NCBI RefSeq assembly: GCF_000002075.1
Contig: NW_004797800.1
Coordinates: 282,948 to 346,947 of the forward strand
Source: Aplysia californica
Lineage: Eukaryota; Mollusca; Gastropoda; Aplysiida; Aplysiidae
DNA: 64,000 bases
Reading direction: 5' to 3'
The translations under genes and the position numbers were made by a program. This document shows positions 1-11,470 of this stretch, piece by piece. The stretch's first letter is position 1, and every line of letters begins with the position of its first letter. The notes beneath the pieces were generated by a model that was not told where the DNA came from, searched no databases, and saw only the letters and a list, made by a program, of their open reading frames with translations.

Positions 1-38
<38 letters not shown>
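1..38. repeat. (AG)n microsatellite
   Basis: Perfect AG dinucleotide run cut by the left window edge; true length unknown. Confidence 0.95.
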
Positions 39-40
<2 letters not shown>

Positions 41-2227
41 TGACAACCAGTTGACTTCAAACATTTTACTCCATTATTCTAATATAAGCTTCGCCGCTGA
101 CTTGTGCTTCAAGCAAAGAAACCGGTGCTATCTTGTCACAAGTTGAAGGCGACTGACAACCTTTCAGTCAAGCCATTTACGATAACATCTCCGCCGCTAA
201 CTGACACCTTCTAAATGGATTATGCATAATGCAGAATCAGATAATAAAGTAGAAGAATGAGTCAGCTGAAGTCGAGATAGTCAAACAAGTTAGACTACTC
301 AACACTTTGACTTGACTTGAAGTTCAACGAGGTTGCAACGCTTCCCTCCATCCATCAATTATAATCTCGTCATCATGTTGAAGGGATTAAAGGCAGACAA
401 CTGCGAATTTGGTTATTTCGCAAGGAAAAATACCAAAATTACTTCCCCCTTTTCTATATAACTCTGCGTCTCGGTCTCGTCCACAGAATGATTGTGTAAA
501 TCGAAATTCAATAAAAAAGCGTTGAAACTAATAACACAATCGATTTATCCTAATCACCTCTACCCAACAACAACAACAACAACAGCTTTTTGAACATTCA
601 GGCTCTGCTGGATTTTGATTAAAAGATACTATGAAAACAAAACCTTTGTCATTACAGAAGAAATTGAGATGTGCTACCTTTAAACAGAGCTTGATTTACA
701 GCTTAAAAAAGGAGTCCAACAACCCACAACACTGGTGCTGCATTATAATTAGGTACTACTTAACGCATACAGTGAGGCAGAACAAACAAACAAAAAAAAG
801 ATAAAACCGACGTATGCGTACCGCGTCTCGCAACTAATTCATTCTCTCCAAGTCATTGGTATGCTTAAAAGAACTCAAGGAGAAAGTTTGTTGTTCCCGG
901 GAAAAGCATATATCTGTCTTTACATTTCAGCATTCATCTCGTGTTTTATCTCACCCAGGTGAACAATTTAGAACTCATAAAAAGCCTGATTAAACAACAG
1001 ACTATAAAATAGCACCCCCCCCCCCTCTCCAACCCCCCAAAACTCCCTCCCCCCCCCAAAAAAAACATAACAAAGAACAAAAACAAAAAACAAACAAAAC
1101 CACAACAACAAAAACCTCTAACAAACCCACCACAGACAAAGTAGAATCCAGTATGAGTGTGCACAATTTCCCAGTGAATACAAAAGCTGATTGGTCCAAT
1201 GTCCAAACATAAAAGAAAAGATAAAACCCAGTATTGCACTGTGACCTCATGCATTGGCACGGTATAAAAATTTGATAGCAGTCTTACACTGCATTAGTAC
1301 TAAATAATCAAAATGTTTCAATGTAAACATGTTTACTGCTCCATACCAACAATAACACAGTCTTATAACAAAATGCGCTTATATAACTCACTATTTTTCT
1401 CTCGATTTTCACCTAAATATTAGACATATGTAAGCATTTCTACATAATAAAATATATACAAAGAGGCTAGGCCAGTTGCAATGGCCAAATTGTGACCCAT
1501 GGCAGAGAAGAGAGATTTTTCCTTACCAATATGATTAAGTGAGGGAAAACACACACAAAATAGAAGCAGGAAACTAGACAATGCACAAGACTGTATAGGT
1601 TTACCATCCTTTGAAACACTGTAAGGTTATTTAAGTGGCGGGATCTCTGAATTTAACTCCATCTCCAGCAGGACTAAGTAAAATAGGGGAAAACTCATGT
1701 AAATGCCTTTCCCAATGAGACAACATCGGCATGAGCTGAGCGTCGCACCCCCAAACCAGCAATCTCAAGATTCCGAGTCCAGTAGTCTAACCGATACTAC
1801 TGACGCCACAAGAAACAGACAGAGGGATCAATGGCAACAAAAGAATCACCAAAAGCTGATATTTTTTCTAAGCTACTTCTGCAAAGTAGAACACAATTAT
1901 AACCATTCTGATTTTTACACCTCTGTCCAAACGCAAAATGTAGACTTTTTCACAGAATTTATGTTATCCAAGGTAAGGATTGTAGCCATATCAAAATGCC
2001 TTGTCATATCTCTATGGAACTCACCAAAAAGTAGGATTAAGGCATCGATGATGAGAGCAATTTATTTATAGCCCACTCATCTTACTGCTTGACAATTGAG
2101 ATACACACACATGAATGCATGCACGCACATTCAAAGAAATTCCTTAAACCAGCCAATAAACCCTTTATTTTAAAAAGGAAGCTGACAAACAACTACACGG
2201 CAGACAAGAACAGACTATTCAGCTTAC
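39..2227. other. Non-coding stretch, probably COMMD10 intron
   Basis: Lies downstream (minus strand) of the last COMMD10 exon seen. I found no exon matching the missing COMM domain here, so the final exons are probably further left. It holds a C-run/A-rich low-complexity patch at about 1012-1110 and otherwise unremarkable AT-rich DNA. The short open frames have no recognisable protein content. Confidence 0.5.
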
Positions 2228-2311
2228 CTGTTTTGAATGTACAGTCCGTTCCTTCAGTTTCTGCACTAAATCTCTGGCACCATTTGTCCATGCCTCAACT
2301 ATTTTATTAAC
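2228..2311 (-). CDS. COMMD10: COMMD10 exon 5
   Basis: Twenty-eight codons beginning [20 protein letters not shown] and ending in KQ, phase 0-0, acceptor TTCCAG and donor GTAAGC. It matches the segment just before the COMM domain; the domain itself must follow to the left of the window. Confidence 0.88.
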
Positions 2312-5300
2312 CTGGAAGATGGAAAAAGCAAATCAAAATGATGCTAAATATATCCTTGAATACTGCCATTGACATGAGAGAATTTGAAACATAAATACAA
2401 AAATCTCATCTTAAGAAGGACAATGAAACAATTTACTAAAAAAACTAAAAATAAAAAGCCTACTGGGTCCTGGGTAGTCTTGAGCAAAGAGAGATAGTTG
2501 TGATTTCTCTTCAATCAAATAGTAATACAAACTTATATATTTCAAATAAAAAACCTGTGTGCTATGCAAAAATAATCTAAATCTGTATTTTAAATGCTGA
2601 AACAATAATTGTCACCCCACCATGTTAACAGACAAGAGCTAAACATCTACTTTGCCTGAGAAAAAGACACTGTGATCTCAACAAAAACATAGGCAGCAGA
2701 GCCAATATTGTTTTGAGTACCAAACTCCAGGTCACATACTGCACTTCCCCTCAGCAATAGAAGGGCTTCCATCATTTCTTTCCACATCCAGACAAAACAT
2801 TTACGACTACTGCCATGAACATAGAAGAAGACAACTTCTGTGACCTGGTATGAGCAAGAAGCACAATTTCTCTTAGAAAAAGTAAGAGGTTTTAAAGAAA
2901 GACTAGCCCTGATACATGTCACAACATTTATCTGAAATTCACTTCTTGCAAAAAAGATAATCAATTTCAATCAAGGCAGGTTCTCCTGTGCTTAAAATTT
3001 CATAAATTTCAGAATGAATAAAAAGTTAAATTGTTACGAGAAGAAAAACATAATTTAGCTCGCCATAGATTTTGCTTTTAAATTTTCAGAGAAATGCCAC
3101 ATAACCATTTAGCAAGCAACACTTGAGAATGGCAAGGAACATGCAACTCAACACTAAAACACTGAAAATACTGTGAAAGGAAAGCATTCTTTTTATTTTT
3201 TAACTCTTTCGAAAAGAGCTGGATTGATCTAAGGTGGTCATATCATACTAAAAGTCATGCTTCTTCATTGTGAGGGTACAATATGACCATTTTTTTTTTT
3301 CAATGAGTGAGACTTACGTTCCCTCATCCCCACTGCCCTGTGTACCCTTTCAATGACTTACCTTATCTTCTTGAAGCTCCAGCTGCCTCAGCTGTTCCCC
3401 CAACACTGCTGGCTTCGCTGTGTGGTATGCTGCCTGTAGTTACAGACATACAGTACTTTTACACCAAAGACAGTTTGAGACAAAACCAATAAAACATTGA
3501 CATGCAAAGTGTGCATTACTTGTTTAACCCTATCTGTATGTCAGGTTTTACTATCATATCCATACGACGTGGGGAACTCTGTGCCATCACTTTCCAAAGA
3601 GGAAATTTACTTGTTAATCCAATCTGTACGCTTTGCATAGCAGTCTATCAAAATGATTTTTTGAGAAATACTGAAAGTTTTAAAGAGATCTTCGCACTAG
3701 AAGTACTCTAAAATGTGAAAAATACAACCCCGAGGGTACAAAATGACCCAAGGGCATACAGATAGGGTTAATGTCCCTGGCAACACAGTACGCTCTTTGA
3801 ATATCCTGTTATTTGCAGGATGTCGTGGGTGGGTTCTGCCTCTTTCATGCCAGTTGTTATTTTCTCTCAACTTCTAACATTTTAAGAACTGAATGAACAT
3901 GTTGTGCTCATGTAAACTTCTACAAAGAAAGTAAACAGTTTGAAAGCTCATTGCCTTTTAATCTAATCTTTATTTATCATTCTACATTTTATCAAAAATG
4001 TAGCAACTAAAGCACTTCCAATATGTGTCAAATAAATTAACATATCTTTCTGTATAGAACTTTAAAGTAAAGCAAAAAATCTATCAGTCAAAAATACAGA
4101 AGAGTATAAACTTTGATTCTGTATTAACTCTTTATCTCCTTAGCTTCCAGCAGCTTGCGGTCAGAACTGCTGTGCCGGTGAGCTGATGACAGCGGCTCGG
4201 GCACATTCCTTTACGACGACTTCGACATCAAACTACTTTTAGGCAAGTGCCAAAAACTGGTCTCTTTTATCAGGATTTCATTCATTAGATAGAGAACTAT
4301 CTAAATAGGATCACTTGTTTGGATTTAATGACCAATTTAGAGACGTTTTCGTCATTTATAGATCTATTACCAAAAATAGGCCTTGGCATTGTTTACCACC
4401 CACGGAGATAAAGAGTTAACTTCATTCCCTGGTAAAAAGGAAAAAGTAAAAATTTTATCTGCAAGGCTTCCTTTTCTGTAAACAAGGGAAGACAAACAAA
4501 GAAAATCACCTGTTGAAGAATAAATTCCAAAGTCTCCAGTATTAGTTCAAGTTCATTAGAGGAAACATCGAGAGCACCCTGTAATTTTTCTTCCTCCTCC
4601 TCTGAAAATGTTCTTTCTTCCTGAAAAACAAAAGAACATTTGTCAACAGTAACAATTTTATAATAGCACTTACTGTTTTACAGATACATTTTTATTGGGT
4701 CTCTGCCCAACTGAAGGTGAATTATTTGTTATAATGTAAAAAAAAAAAAACCCATAAAAACACACATTTTATCTGCTACTTCCAATCAACTAAACAGGTA
4801 TTGACAAGTTATTGAATAGCCATCTTAAGTGTAGTTGAGTAAATAAAAAATCAACATAATTTTTTATGATACAAACATGTGTTATATAAAAGTACCAAAC
4901 TTATATTAATTCAAAAAATATCAAGACAACAGTACATACCTTCAAATGCAACTTTTGAAGTATTCTAGACAACAGTAGAGGAAACTTGTTAACATCTAGT
5001 CCATTTATCAAAGTTACTGCTCTCTTAATGCTGAAATAATTTAAAAGCACATATATGAAATTTTTTTTTTTTTTAAACATAATCGCAGAAACATACACAT
5101 GAAAATTGGCTAAAGTCAAGCTCCCTCGGTATTTAAAAACAATCTTGGCATGAGTTTAACAATCTACCTATCTTCAAACACAAACATAGATCATTTCGAG
5201 TCGGAGTACTTGAGCTGATGAGTAAAGGAGAAGGAAAGAAATAAGGAGAGCCTACACCAACTAAAATTGATATCATTCATATGTTCATCGGAGCACAGAT

Positions 5301-8300
5301 AGTCAGGTGAATGATCTATTAACCTGTTAGAGGGGTTGCACCTCCAACTGGTGTGCAGTGATCCATTTTATAGCCACTCCCTCCCTCCTTTCAATCCACA
5401 GGAAAGACATTATAAGCCATTAAATGAAAAACTCACTGACATTATATTCCTCCTTCAAGGAGTCAGAAGGCATCCACTTTGCATTTTAAAATCTGTTCAT
5501 AGTAACAGTTTATCTTTCAGCATCCACAGGGTAGTCTAGAAACCTACCTTTTCAATGACAACAGAGCAATATTATAGTTAGCATTATTTGACTGGCCAAA
5601 GAGCCAGTCTAACAAAATGAACTACTAAACTGAAACTTGGTTCTCATGAAAAGTGAGAAAAAACAATTTTTTTTGGTCAAAGCATATCAAGTTTGAGCAT
5701 TACTCTTGGATTATCACAGCAATAAGAACAAACAGTATGACCACAAAAGCTACACAAACACTACTACTTTAGTGAGAAAATTTACATTTTAAAGAATAAA
5801 GCCCCACCCATCGGTGTAACAAGCACAGTCAACCAATGCCACCCCTCACTACCATCTACAAACACTACTACATTAGTGAGAAAATTTACAGTTTAAAGAA
5901 TAAAGAATGAAACAGTTAACTCATTGAGGACGCGCTTTCTGGTCATTCGGCAAAACTTAGAGATGTGCTTTTTTTCCGCATAAACTCAATTCAAGTAGAT
6001 TTTTCAATTCTGCTTTCTTTATCTGAAGTTAGGCATTCAACATTACACATATTTTGAAACATGAAAATTCGCCTTTCTCATTTGTGTATAATGGTCCGAA
6101 ATGTACAGCAACATTTCCTTTCGTCAGCTGCTGATCGGACATATTATATGTCCGATACTTCCTAAAAAAGTTAATGACAATTTGTGTAATTACCCTGCAC
6201 ATTATTTGACGCTGAAAACCAAAAGTTGAGCTTCCATGATCAGATATATACATGGGTACTTATTTGGTCTTGTAGGAACATTTTTATGATAAAAATAAGA
6301 ATTACTTTGATTAATGCCATCATGTGACTCCCCTACTTAAAGAGCTCCATTGGCTTCCACTGAAAGCGAGAATTGAATATAAGTTAGCCCTACTATGCTT
6401 TAAAGGTCAAACTAACCAGTCTCCCACATACATTCAAGAACTCATTGTACCATACACACCATTACGTGAACTAAGATCCAGTGGCTCTAGACTAATTTCA
6501 ACACCTCGTGTGTCACTGAAGAAATATGGTGAGATAGCTTTTTCTTTTTCTGGGCCAACATTTTTGGAACACTCTCCCTCTTGATTTGAGGAGCGAAATA
6601 ACAAAAGGGGACTCAAAACACATCTATTTAAGAAATATTTTAATTAATGGACAGAACCTTTGCCTTTTTGTATGAGCATTTTTTTATTGTCTGAAAGAAT
6701 GTTGCTGTCAAAAAGTGCGCACACAATGATTTTGTATGGTGTTAGTATGAATACGTTTTTAATCTCCTATGTACGCCTTGGGCCCATGCTGTGGGGAAAG
6801 GCGGGATACAAATGCTCTTATTATTATTATTATTAATGTACCAGCACCACCCAGTGAGTTTTCTTTCAAATTAGGGCTGAGCGGGCACAGCATTTTCCGT
6901 CTTAGACAGGTGAAACCCTCGGAAGGGAGCGGATTTTTCTTTTCGTTTCCGCGTTGGACAGGTTTCCGTTTTATGCAGGTAATTAAAAAGGAATATAATA
7001 TCAAGGGGGGAGCAGGGAGATTCCGTTAAGACAGGTTTCCATTTTATACAGGTTTCCGTTAAGGCAGGTTCGACTGTAATATTTTCTTGGTCTACCTCTG
7101 CCTCTTTTGACTTCTACTTTTCCAAGGAAAGCAAAGTGTTTAACCCTATGTTTTACTATCATATCCAAACAACGTGGGGAACTCTACACCCACTTTCCGA
7201 TCCGTACACTTTGCATAGCAGTCTGTCAAAATTACTTTTTGAGAAATACTGAAAGTTTCAAAGAGATGTTATGTTCCACCACATGGTCACTTACTATATA
7301 TTTTACTTGCTGTGTTGAGGGACAATATAATAAAAATGTTCACTCAAGCAAAATGTATTATAATAGCTCGATAGCCAGACATTGGGACATCACAAAACAA
7401 CCAAGAGCATGTTAAACAATGTAAATTTAAAGTAGACAACCCAAAGATAGCGAGCTTAGAATGGAGCAACTGAAAACTATGTCACATGTTCCGCTGCTCT
7501 AACCTTAGCGAGGTTCAATGGAGCAGCGTCTGAGACAAAGAACCTTGCTTACCAACGGATGTTTGGCCACTAACTCAGATTGCATGACAATGCGTGCAGG
7601 TAAAACACATACACTTCTTTGCAGGATTTTGTCTAAGGCCTATCACAATACATTGACAAAATTTCCGAAATGTTAACATCAACAATGTTAAACAGTAATT
7701 TTGGTATCTCCAGTAGAATTTACAAATTTGAGTGAACAAGTTTGGATATACATGTATACAGAAAAGACGATATTACGATGAGCGTTTGAAATAATATAAT
7801 AAAATAAATATCTCTCAAATGTTTGATTAATGTAAAACTGAAAAGGCTTCAACTAACTAAGGCTAATAAGGGTGAATTGTTTGGACTTGGAATTCCTCCC
7901 TCATAATCATAACACAACACTCTCACAAAATGACAAGAGTCGTAGAGTCTAGTCTTGTCTAGAGACTAGAGTATCTAGATCTAGATCTAGATCTAGGCTA
8001 GACTATTAGTTATTAGTCTAGAGTCTAGAGCCAGATCTAGAACTAGAGTCTAGATCTAGATCTATTGCTAAACGGAGTGTTATGGTACACGGTAACCGGG
8101 CACCTAGTCTCAGTATCTATGTACACGGTAACCGGGCACCTAGTCTCACGTAGTCTCAGTATCTACGTACACGGTAACCGGGCACCTAGTCTCAGTATCT
8201 ACGTACATGGTAACCGGAATGAAACAGGGCTCCCCTTTATGCATTAAACCTGCAGATTACCCCCTTTAAGTTTTGGTTGTGCGTGAACTTTATATATAAT

Positions 8301-11300
8301 TTCATTTCGGGGGTTTCCATCCGCTTTAAAATGTAGGTAGTGTGCATCTGGCAAGCATCATTTCCCCCCTTCTCTATCCCAAAGCCCAGTCAATGATTTG
8401 ACAACACACCCATACACATGCACGACAGTCACCTTCTGTGTCAGAAGCAGTCGACAAGTCGACCTACTTATCAGCTGCGCGCAGTTTCCGGCAACACCGG
8501 CTGGCTTCAGCACAGAAGCTCCGCCCACATTCTGGTCGCTCAAATTTGCCGGTGTCGTGCCTTGAGTTTAACCCTGCCGTGAGATTTCCCCCATCCTTCT
8601 TTAACACACTAGTAAACATGAATTGCCTGTCATCGAAAGTGTGGAAAGACTTGAATGTGAATCCTGGGATGGCTTTGAAGAATAATGAATCAGTTTATTT
8701 TCCAATCCTGCAACTCATCCCTGCCCTAAATCTCAAGCATCCCGATTTTCCTGATTTTTGATCGCGTGTACCCTGATTTTTTTTGGTTTAATTTTTTGTT
8801 ACGCTTGTTACGCCGGATTTTTCAAAAATCTTACTCTTATCTTGTCTTCTTTTCTGCCGTGGGAAGCACTCGTTAAACTTTTTGTCAGCAGAAACTCTGA
8901 GCACTATTTTCCGAAATGTCTATGTCGAATTTAGTAGTTGACTCACCAAGAGTGTCTTGGATCTTTGCTCACACGTGTTATTTCAAGTATAATGGATTAG
9001 AAGTAGTATAGATTTGGCATTCCGACTGAAGACATTCTCAAGATCTACTTTTGCCAAAACATGCTTTGTCCGAGTTTTGGTTAGTCGGGCCCGTCATCAA
9101 GACCCTTCAGTAAAACTGTTTCAATCATGCGTTCGCACCACGAGACATGACTTCGGCGTGTGAGTTCTGCGTGTGTCGGGGACCGTCGTTGACAGGGTCG
9201 ATTTAAGTTCATGCATACTGGTTGAAGCGTCTTTCGAGGGGGGGTCGTGTAAACACTTGGACCAGGAGACCTTGACATGATACTTCAGGATTTTTTATTA
9301 AAATTATAAAACACACACAGGCACGCACGCGCGCTCACACACACACACACATGCACGTAGAGGGAATATACATGGATATAATAATGGACACCCCTGGAAT
9401 TTTTTTAAGTCAGCTTGGCAGTGAGGTAGGTGATTTGTCGCTGATCCCGATTTTTTTCACCAAGTCCCAATTTTTTTCCTCACCGAGATCCTGATATAGA
9501 TTTCATAGAGTGGCCGGTATATTTTTCTTGGAGTATTATAGTCGGAGTTGACCCCTTTTGGTTTGTCAACTTTATTTTATTTTTGATAGACCCAACTGCT
9601 CAACCACCACCACTCTTCCCCCCTCCGAATGGACACAACTCTAATTCTAGTCAATATTACTCATTTATTTCTTAAGTTTATTAAAAATCCGTAGCATACA
9701 ATCATAGTCAAGGTCACTCTATGTGTGTCTGCATGAATGTTTGTGTGAGTTAAACGTTTGCAAGCAAAAAATTTTACTATAAAATTGTGAGATATTGACT
9801 TTTACCCTTTAAGTTTCTAAAACAAGGGTTTAAATACCCCTCAAAATAGTAAACCAAAGGGTGAAGGAACCTCTTAAGTTGGCCTGAAAAGGGGAGCCCT
9901 GATGAAAATAAATCAATACTTGTCCTGTGCTGTCACTTGCTGAAAAAAAAAAAGAAAGTCATACAAGCGTCTTGTCAAGCTCGCCATCATGACCGGTCAG
10001 TGAACCTGCACAGGCACATCACATTGTGAGTACCGGTCTGGATCAACAAAGTTCATTCAAAGTCTGTACACTGCGAAGTATAGGGTTCCAGAATGAAAGT
10101 GGCTATTCTCACCCGCCCGGAAGTTCTCGCAAGATCAACTCCTCCCCTCTTCTCTCTGTCTCTTTCTGAATACTGTCTATCGGTGTGGACGATCAAATTG
10201 ACCAAAACAAAGTTAAAAAATGATGTTAAAACACAAAAGTAAATTAAATTGGTTGTCTACAAAGATGCTACAGCTATTTAACTTTTCGAATCGAGCCGAA
10301 CTACGCGGATCGCCATTTTGTTTTGCCCGGAAATTCTCGCGCTACTCCTCTCTCTCTCTCTCCACTGCCCACAGACAAAATTGTACGCTTTTAGTAAGCT
10401 ACAGTTGTAATGGAACGTTTGTTCACGGCACAGAATTCTACAATTTTTCTGTTATCACAGTGTAGAATTCTGTGGTTTAAGTTTAGGGTGAACGCAAAAT
10501 TTGGTGAACGCGCACCGGGTGAGAATAGCCACAAGACTCGCCTGCACTATTCTCACTCCGGGTGAGAATAGAGGTGGCCTTCCGGAATGGGGGGGGGGGG
10601 GGGGTAGATTTTTTTAAAAGGTACAGCTGGGGGAGGGGTGGGGATGAAGGCAACACCGGATGACAAAAACTGAACTTGGAGTTCTGGACTGTCCGGTCAC
10701 CGTGTCGTGTACGTAATAGAGAGACTACATGCCCGGTTGCCGGTTACCGTGTACATAGATATTGAGGATACATGCCCGGTTACCGTATACGTGACACTGA
10801 GACTACGTGCACGGTTGCCGGTTACCGTGTACGTAGACACTGAGGCTAGGTGCCCGGTTACCGTGTACGTAGACACTCCGCTAAAATCATAAGAATCTAA
10901 AATCTAGATTAGATCTCTAGCTAGATCTAGATCTCTAGACCTAATCTAGATTTCTAGACCTTGTTCTAGATTATTTCTTCTATCCTCTCAAAACATTAAA
11001 AAGATTAAAGAAATACGCCTTCTTTTATTTGTGGCTGTGCATCAAAAGACAAAAACAAAGTGAACTCAAGCTTGAGACTTCAGACAGAGACGTCGGCTGG
11101 ATCGGAGAATCCAAAACGAAAGTGGGCTCATTCACGCCCGCCCGCCCATGGCCATAGTGCTGGACCCCATGAAGTTCAGTTTAGAGATTGTCTGACCCTT
11201 GTGCGGACTAATTGCTACCAGAACCTTAAGAATAAAGAGTTGTTAATAGTAAAAAGGCATGAAAGTAGGTTATCGAGTTAATATAAACAGGAATAACACC

Positions 11301-11345
11301 ATAACAGGTAGAATACCTCGCAGAAGCTGTAAACATTGTTGCCAT
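2228..11345 (-). CDS. COMMD10: COMMD10, partial (exons 1-5; COMM domain outside window)
   Basis: COMM domain-containing protein 10 is a subunit of the Commander (COMMD/CCDC22/CCDC93) complex, which acts in endosomal recycling and modulates NF-kB signalling. Five coding exons give 129 residues of the usual ~200: 11345-11317, 5030-4940, 4620-4510, 3433-3362, 2311-2228. All have GT-AG borders, and the phases match (2, 0, 0, 0). The second exon ends with ILQKLHLK and the third contains [10 protein letters not shown], both close to the vertebrate protein; the fourth ([15 protein letters not shown]) and fifth ([16 protein letters not shown]) match its next segments in order. Together they are the N-terminal helical domain. 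The tryptophan-containing COMM domain is not in the window. Intron 1 is about 6.3 kb and full of transposons. Family identity is confident; exon 1 rests on phase and position. Confidence 0.9.
3362..3433 (-). CDS. COMMD10: COMMD10 exon 4
   Basis: Twenty-four codons ([20 protein letters not shown], then QEDK), phase 0-0, with acceptor CTACAG and donor GTAAGT. Aligns to the vertebrate AVYHNVKPAALQQQL segment. Confidence 0.9.
3524..3771. mobile_element. piggyBac-like MITE, family A (complete)
   Basis: Bounded by TTAA at both ends (3524-3527, 3768-3771), with inverted termini CCCTATCTGTATG directly inside, giving 17 bp of perfect inversion including TTAA. TTAA duplication with CCC-starting termini is typical of piggyBac transposons. 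No transposase is present (about 240 bp internal). Partial relatives lie at 7140-7275 and 27965-28087. Confidence 0.75.
4124..4419. mobile_element. piggyBac-like MITE, family B
   Basis: TTAA at 4124-4127 and 4416-4419; termini CTCTTTATCTCC are perfectly inverted. 296 bp, non-coding, within COMMD10 intron 3, 250 bp from family A but with an unrelated interior. Confidence 0.75.
4510..4620 (-). CDS. COMMD10: COMMD10 exon 3
   Basis: Thirty-seven codons starting [20 protein letters not shown] and ending [11 protein letters not shown], phase 0 at both ends. It corresponds to the acidic [11 protein letters not shown] stretch and following helix of the vertebrate protein. Confidence 0.92.
4940..5030 (-). 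CDS. COMMD10: COMMD10 exon 2
   Basis: One phase base plus 30 codons: [16 protein letters not shown], then [14 protein letters not shown]. The acceptor is TTTCAG and the donor GGTATG. This is the most conserved segment of COMMD10 and the main basis for the gene name. Confidence 0.92.
5031..6321. other. COMMD10 intron 1, 3' part
   Basis: AT-rich intronic DNA. It contains a short local duplication (a 38-bp stretch near 5760-5800 recurs near 5862-5905) and an isolated TTAACTCATTGAGGACGC end at 5922 that resembles the 17.57-kb piggyBac-like element, with no partner end found. No exon seen. Confidence 0.5.
6322..6836 (+). mobile_element. CR1/L2-like LINE, 3' end
   Basis: Reads through the C-terminus of a CR1/L2-group reverse transcriptase: [20 protein letters not shown], then [17 protein letters not shown], then [11 protein letters not shown], with one frame change near 6585. 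It is followed by a 3' UTR ending in a TTA microsatellite (about 6818-6836), as such LINEs do. 5'-truncated and dead. Confidence 0.85.
6837..7076. mobile_element. pogo/Tigger-like MITE, right half
   Basis: Ends GGCAGGTTCGACTG followed by TA, the same right end as the complete copies at 34853-35670 and 50468-51291, with the same 'acaggtttccgt' subterminal repeats. The left half is missing; the sequence begins right after the LINE tail, suggesting the LINE insertion or a deletion removed it. Confidence 0.6.
7140..7275. mobile_element. piggyBac-like MITE, family A, left part
   Basis: TTAACCCTATG start followed by sequence similar to 3541-3690, including GTGGGGAACTCT and the TTGAGAAATACTGAAAG block. 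The right terminus is lost. Confidence 0.6.
7960..8066. repeat. TCTAGA/AGATCT low-complexity tract (left arm)
   Basis: Degenerate tandem CTAGAT palindromes. A mirror tract lies at 10890-10980 at the other end of the inverted-repeat element. Similar tracts occur near 11770, 58330, 60080 and 60540. Confidence 0.85.
8070..8218. repeat. 36-bp minisatellite, left inverted arm
   Basis: Units containing GTACACGGTAACCGGGCACC start at 8085, 8121, 8167 and 8203: spacing 36, 46 (10-bp internal duplication) and 36. The same unit appears inverted at 10690-10880, and the junction CGGAGTGT next to the TCTAGA tract is shared by both arms. Confidence 0.85.
8225..9901. mobile_element. hAT-like non-autonomous element inside the inverted-repeat element
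   Basis: Perfect 14-bp terminal inverted repeats CAGGGCTCCCCTTT / AAAGGGGAGCCCTG, flanked by ATGAAA on both sides (8219-8224, 9902-9907). The CAGGG start is hAT-like, but I can only confirm 6 bp of duplication rather than 8. No transposase frame. It encloses the 8706-9518 element. Confidence 0.65.
8706..9518. mobile_element. 'ATCCCGATTTT' element, old copy
   Basis: Related to 18749-19905: the same repeated ATCCCGATTTT motifs near both ends, the same TTTCATAGAGTGGC right terminus and similar internal blocks (for example TTGCTCACACG/TCGGGCCC). Termini have diverged. Nested in 8225-9901. Confidence 0.55.
10095..10579. mobile_element. Mutator-like MITE 'CTCACCC family', copy M1
   Basis: Ends GAAAGTGGCTATTCTCACCC and GGGTGAGAATAGAGGTGGCC form imperfect inverted termini. 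Flanks TTCCAGAAT (10086-10094) and TTCCGGAAT (10580-10588) are a 9-bp target duplication with one mismatch, as in Mutator-type transposons. 485 bp, no transposase. Carries GCCATTTTG (YY1-like) followed by an ETS-like GGAA and TCTCGCG. Sister copies are at 56981-57770 and 58570-59058. Confidence 0.75.
10690..10880. repeat. 36-bp minisatellite, right inverted arm
   Basis: Four or five diverged units containing CCCGGTTACCGTGTACGTAG, the reverse complement of the 8085-8218 array. The arm ends in ACACTCCGCTAAAAT, matching the inverse of the sequence at 8067-8082. Confidence 0.8.
10890..10980. repeat. TCTAGA/AGATCT low-complexity tract (right arm)
   Basis: Degenerate CTAGAT palindromes outside the right minisatellite arm, mirroring 7960-8066. 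Confidence 0.8.
11317..11345 (-). CDS. COMMD10: COMMD10 exon 1 (start codon)
   Basis: Encodes MATMFTASA plus two bases (AG), then GT. Joined to the lone C opening exon 2 it gives Ser, i.e. ...[14 protein letters not shown], paralleling the short N-terminus of vertebrate COMMD10 before its KKAVSLIN segment. ATG lies in CAAGATGGC, a YY1-like context typical of housekeeping starts. The exon is short and 6.3 kb from exon 2, so it is a good but not certain call. Confidence 0.65.
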
Positions 11346-11470
11346 CTTGAAGCTTGTGATGTGATTCTCAATTCTCACTTTCGTGTTTTTCTGTACTGGA
11401 AGATTGGACCGCGCCCCCTCTTCCTGCATGAAGCAACTTCCTGTTGAAATTTCCTAAACTTTCATTCTGT
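11346..11470 (-). promoter_or_regulatory. Candidate COMMD10 promoter/5' flank
   Basis: On the minus strand, upstream of the exon 1 ATG, are two AGGAAG ETS-type cores (near 11421-11443), a GC box-like GGGGGCGCGG (about 11408-11417), a CCAAT box (11403-11407) and a YY1-like CAAGATGGC at the start codon. There is no TATA box. The composition fits a housekeeping promoter, but motif matching alone does not prove it. Confidence 0.35.

Noticed and set aside
946-1260. 104-residue minus-strand frame rich in F/C/G
   Set aside because: Translation of C- and A-run low-complexity sequence; no domain.
2647-2970. 107-residue minus-strand open frame as a COMMD10 exon
   Set aside because: It lies between two well-supported exons whose phases join directly, and its residues do not resemble the COMM domain.
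8085-8218. CRISPR-like array
   Set aside because: Units are tandem without unique spacers, in an animal genome; it is a minisatellite.
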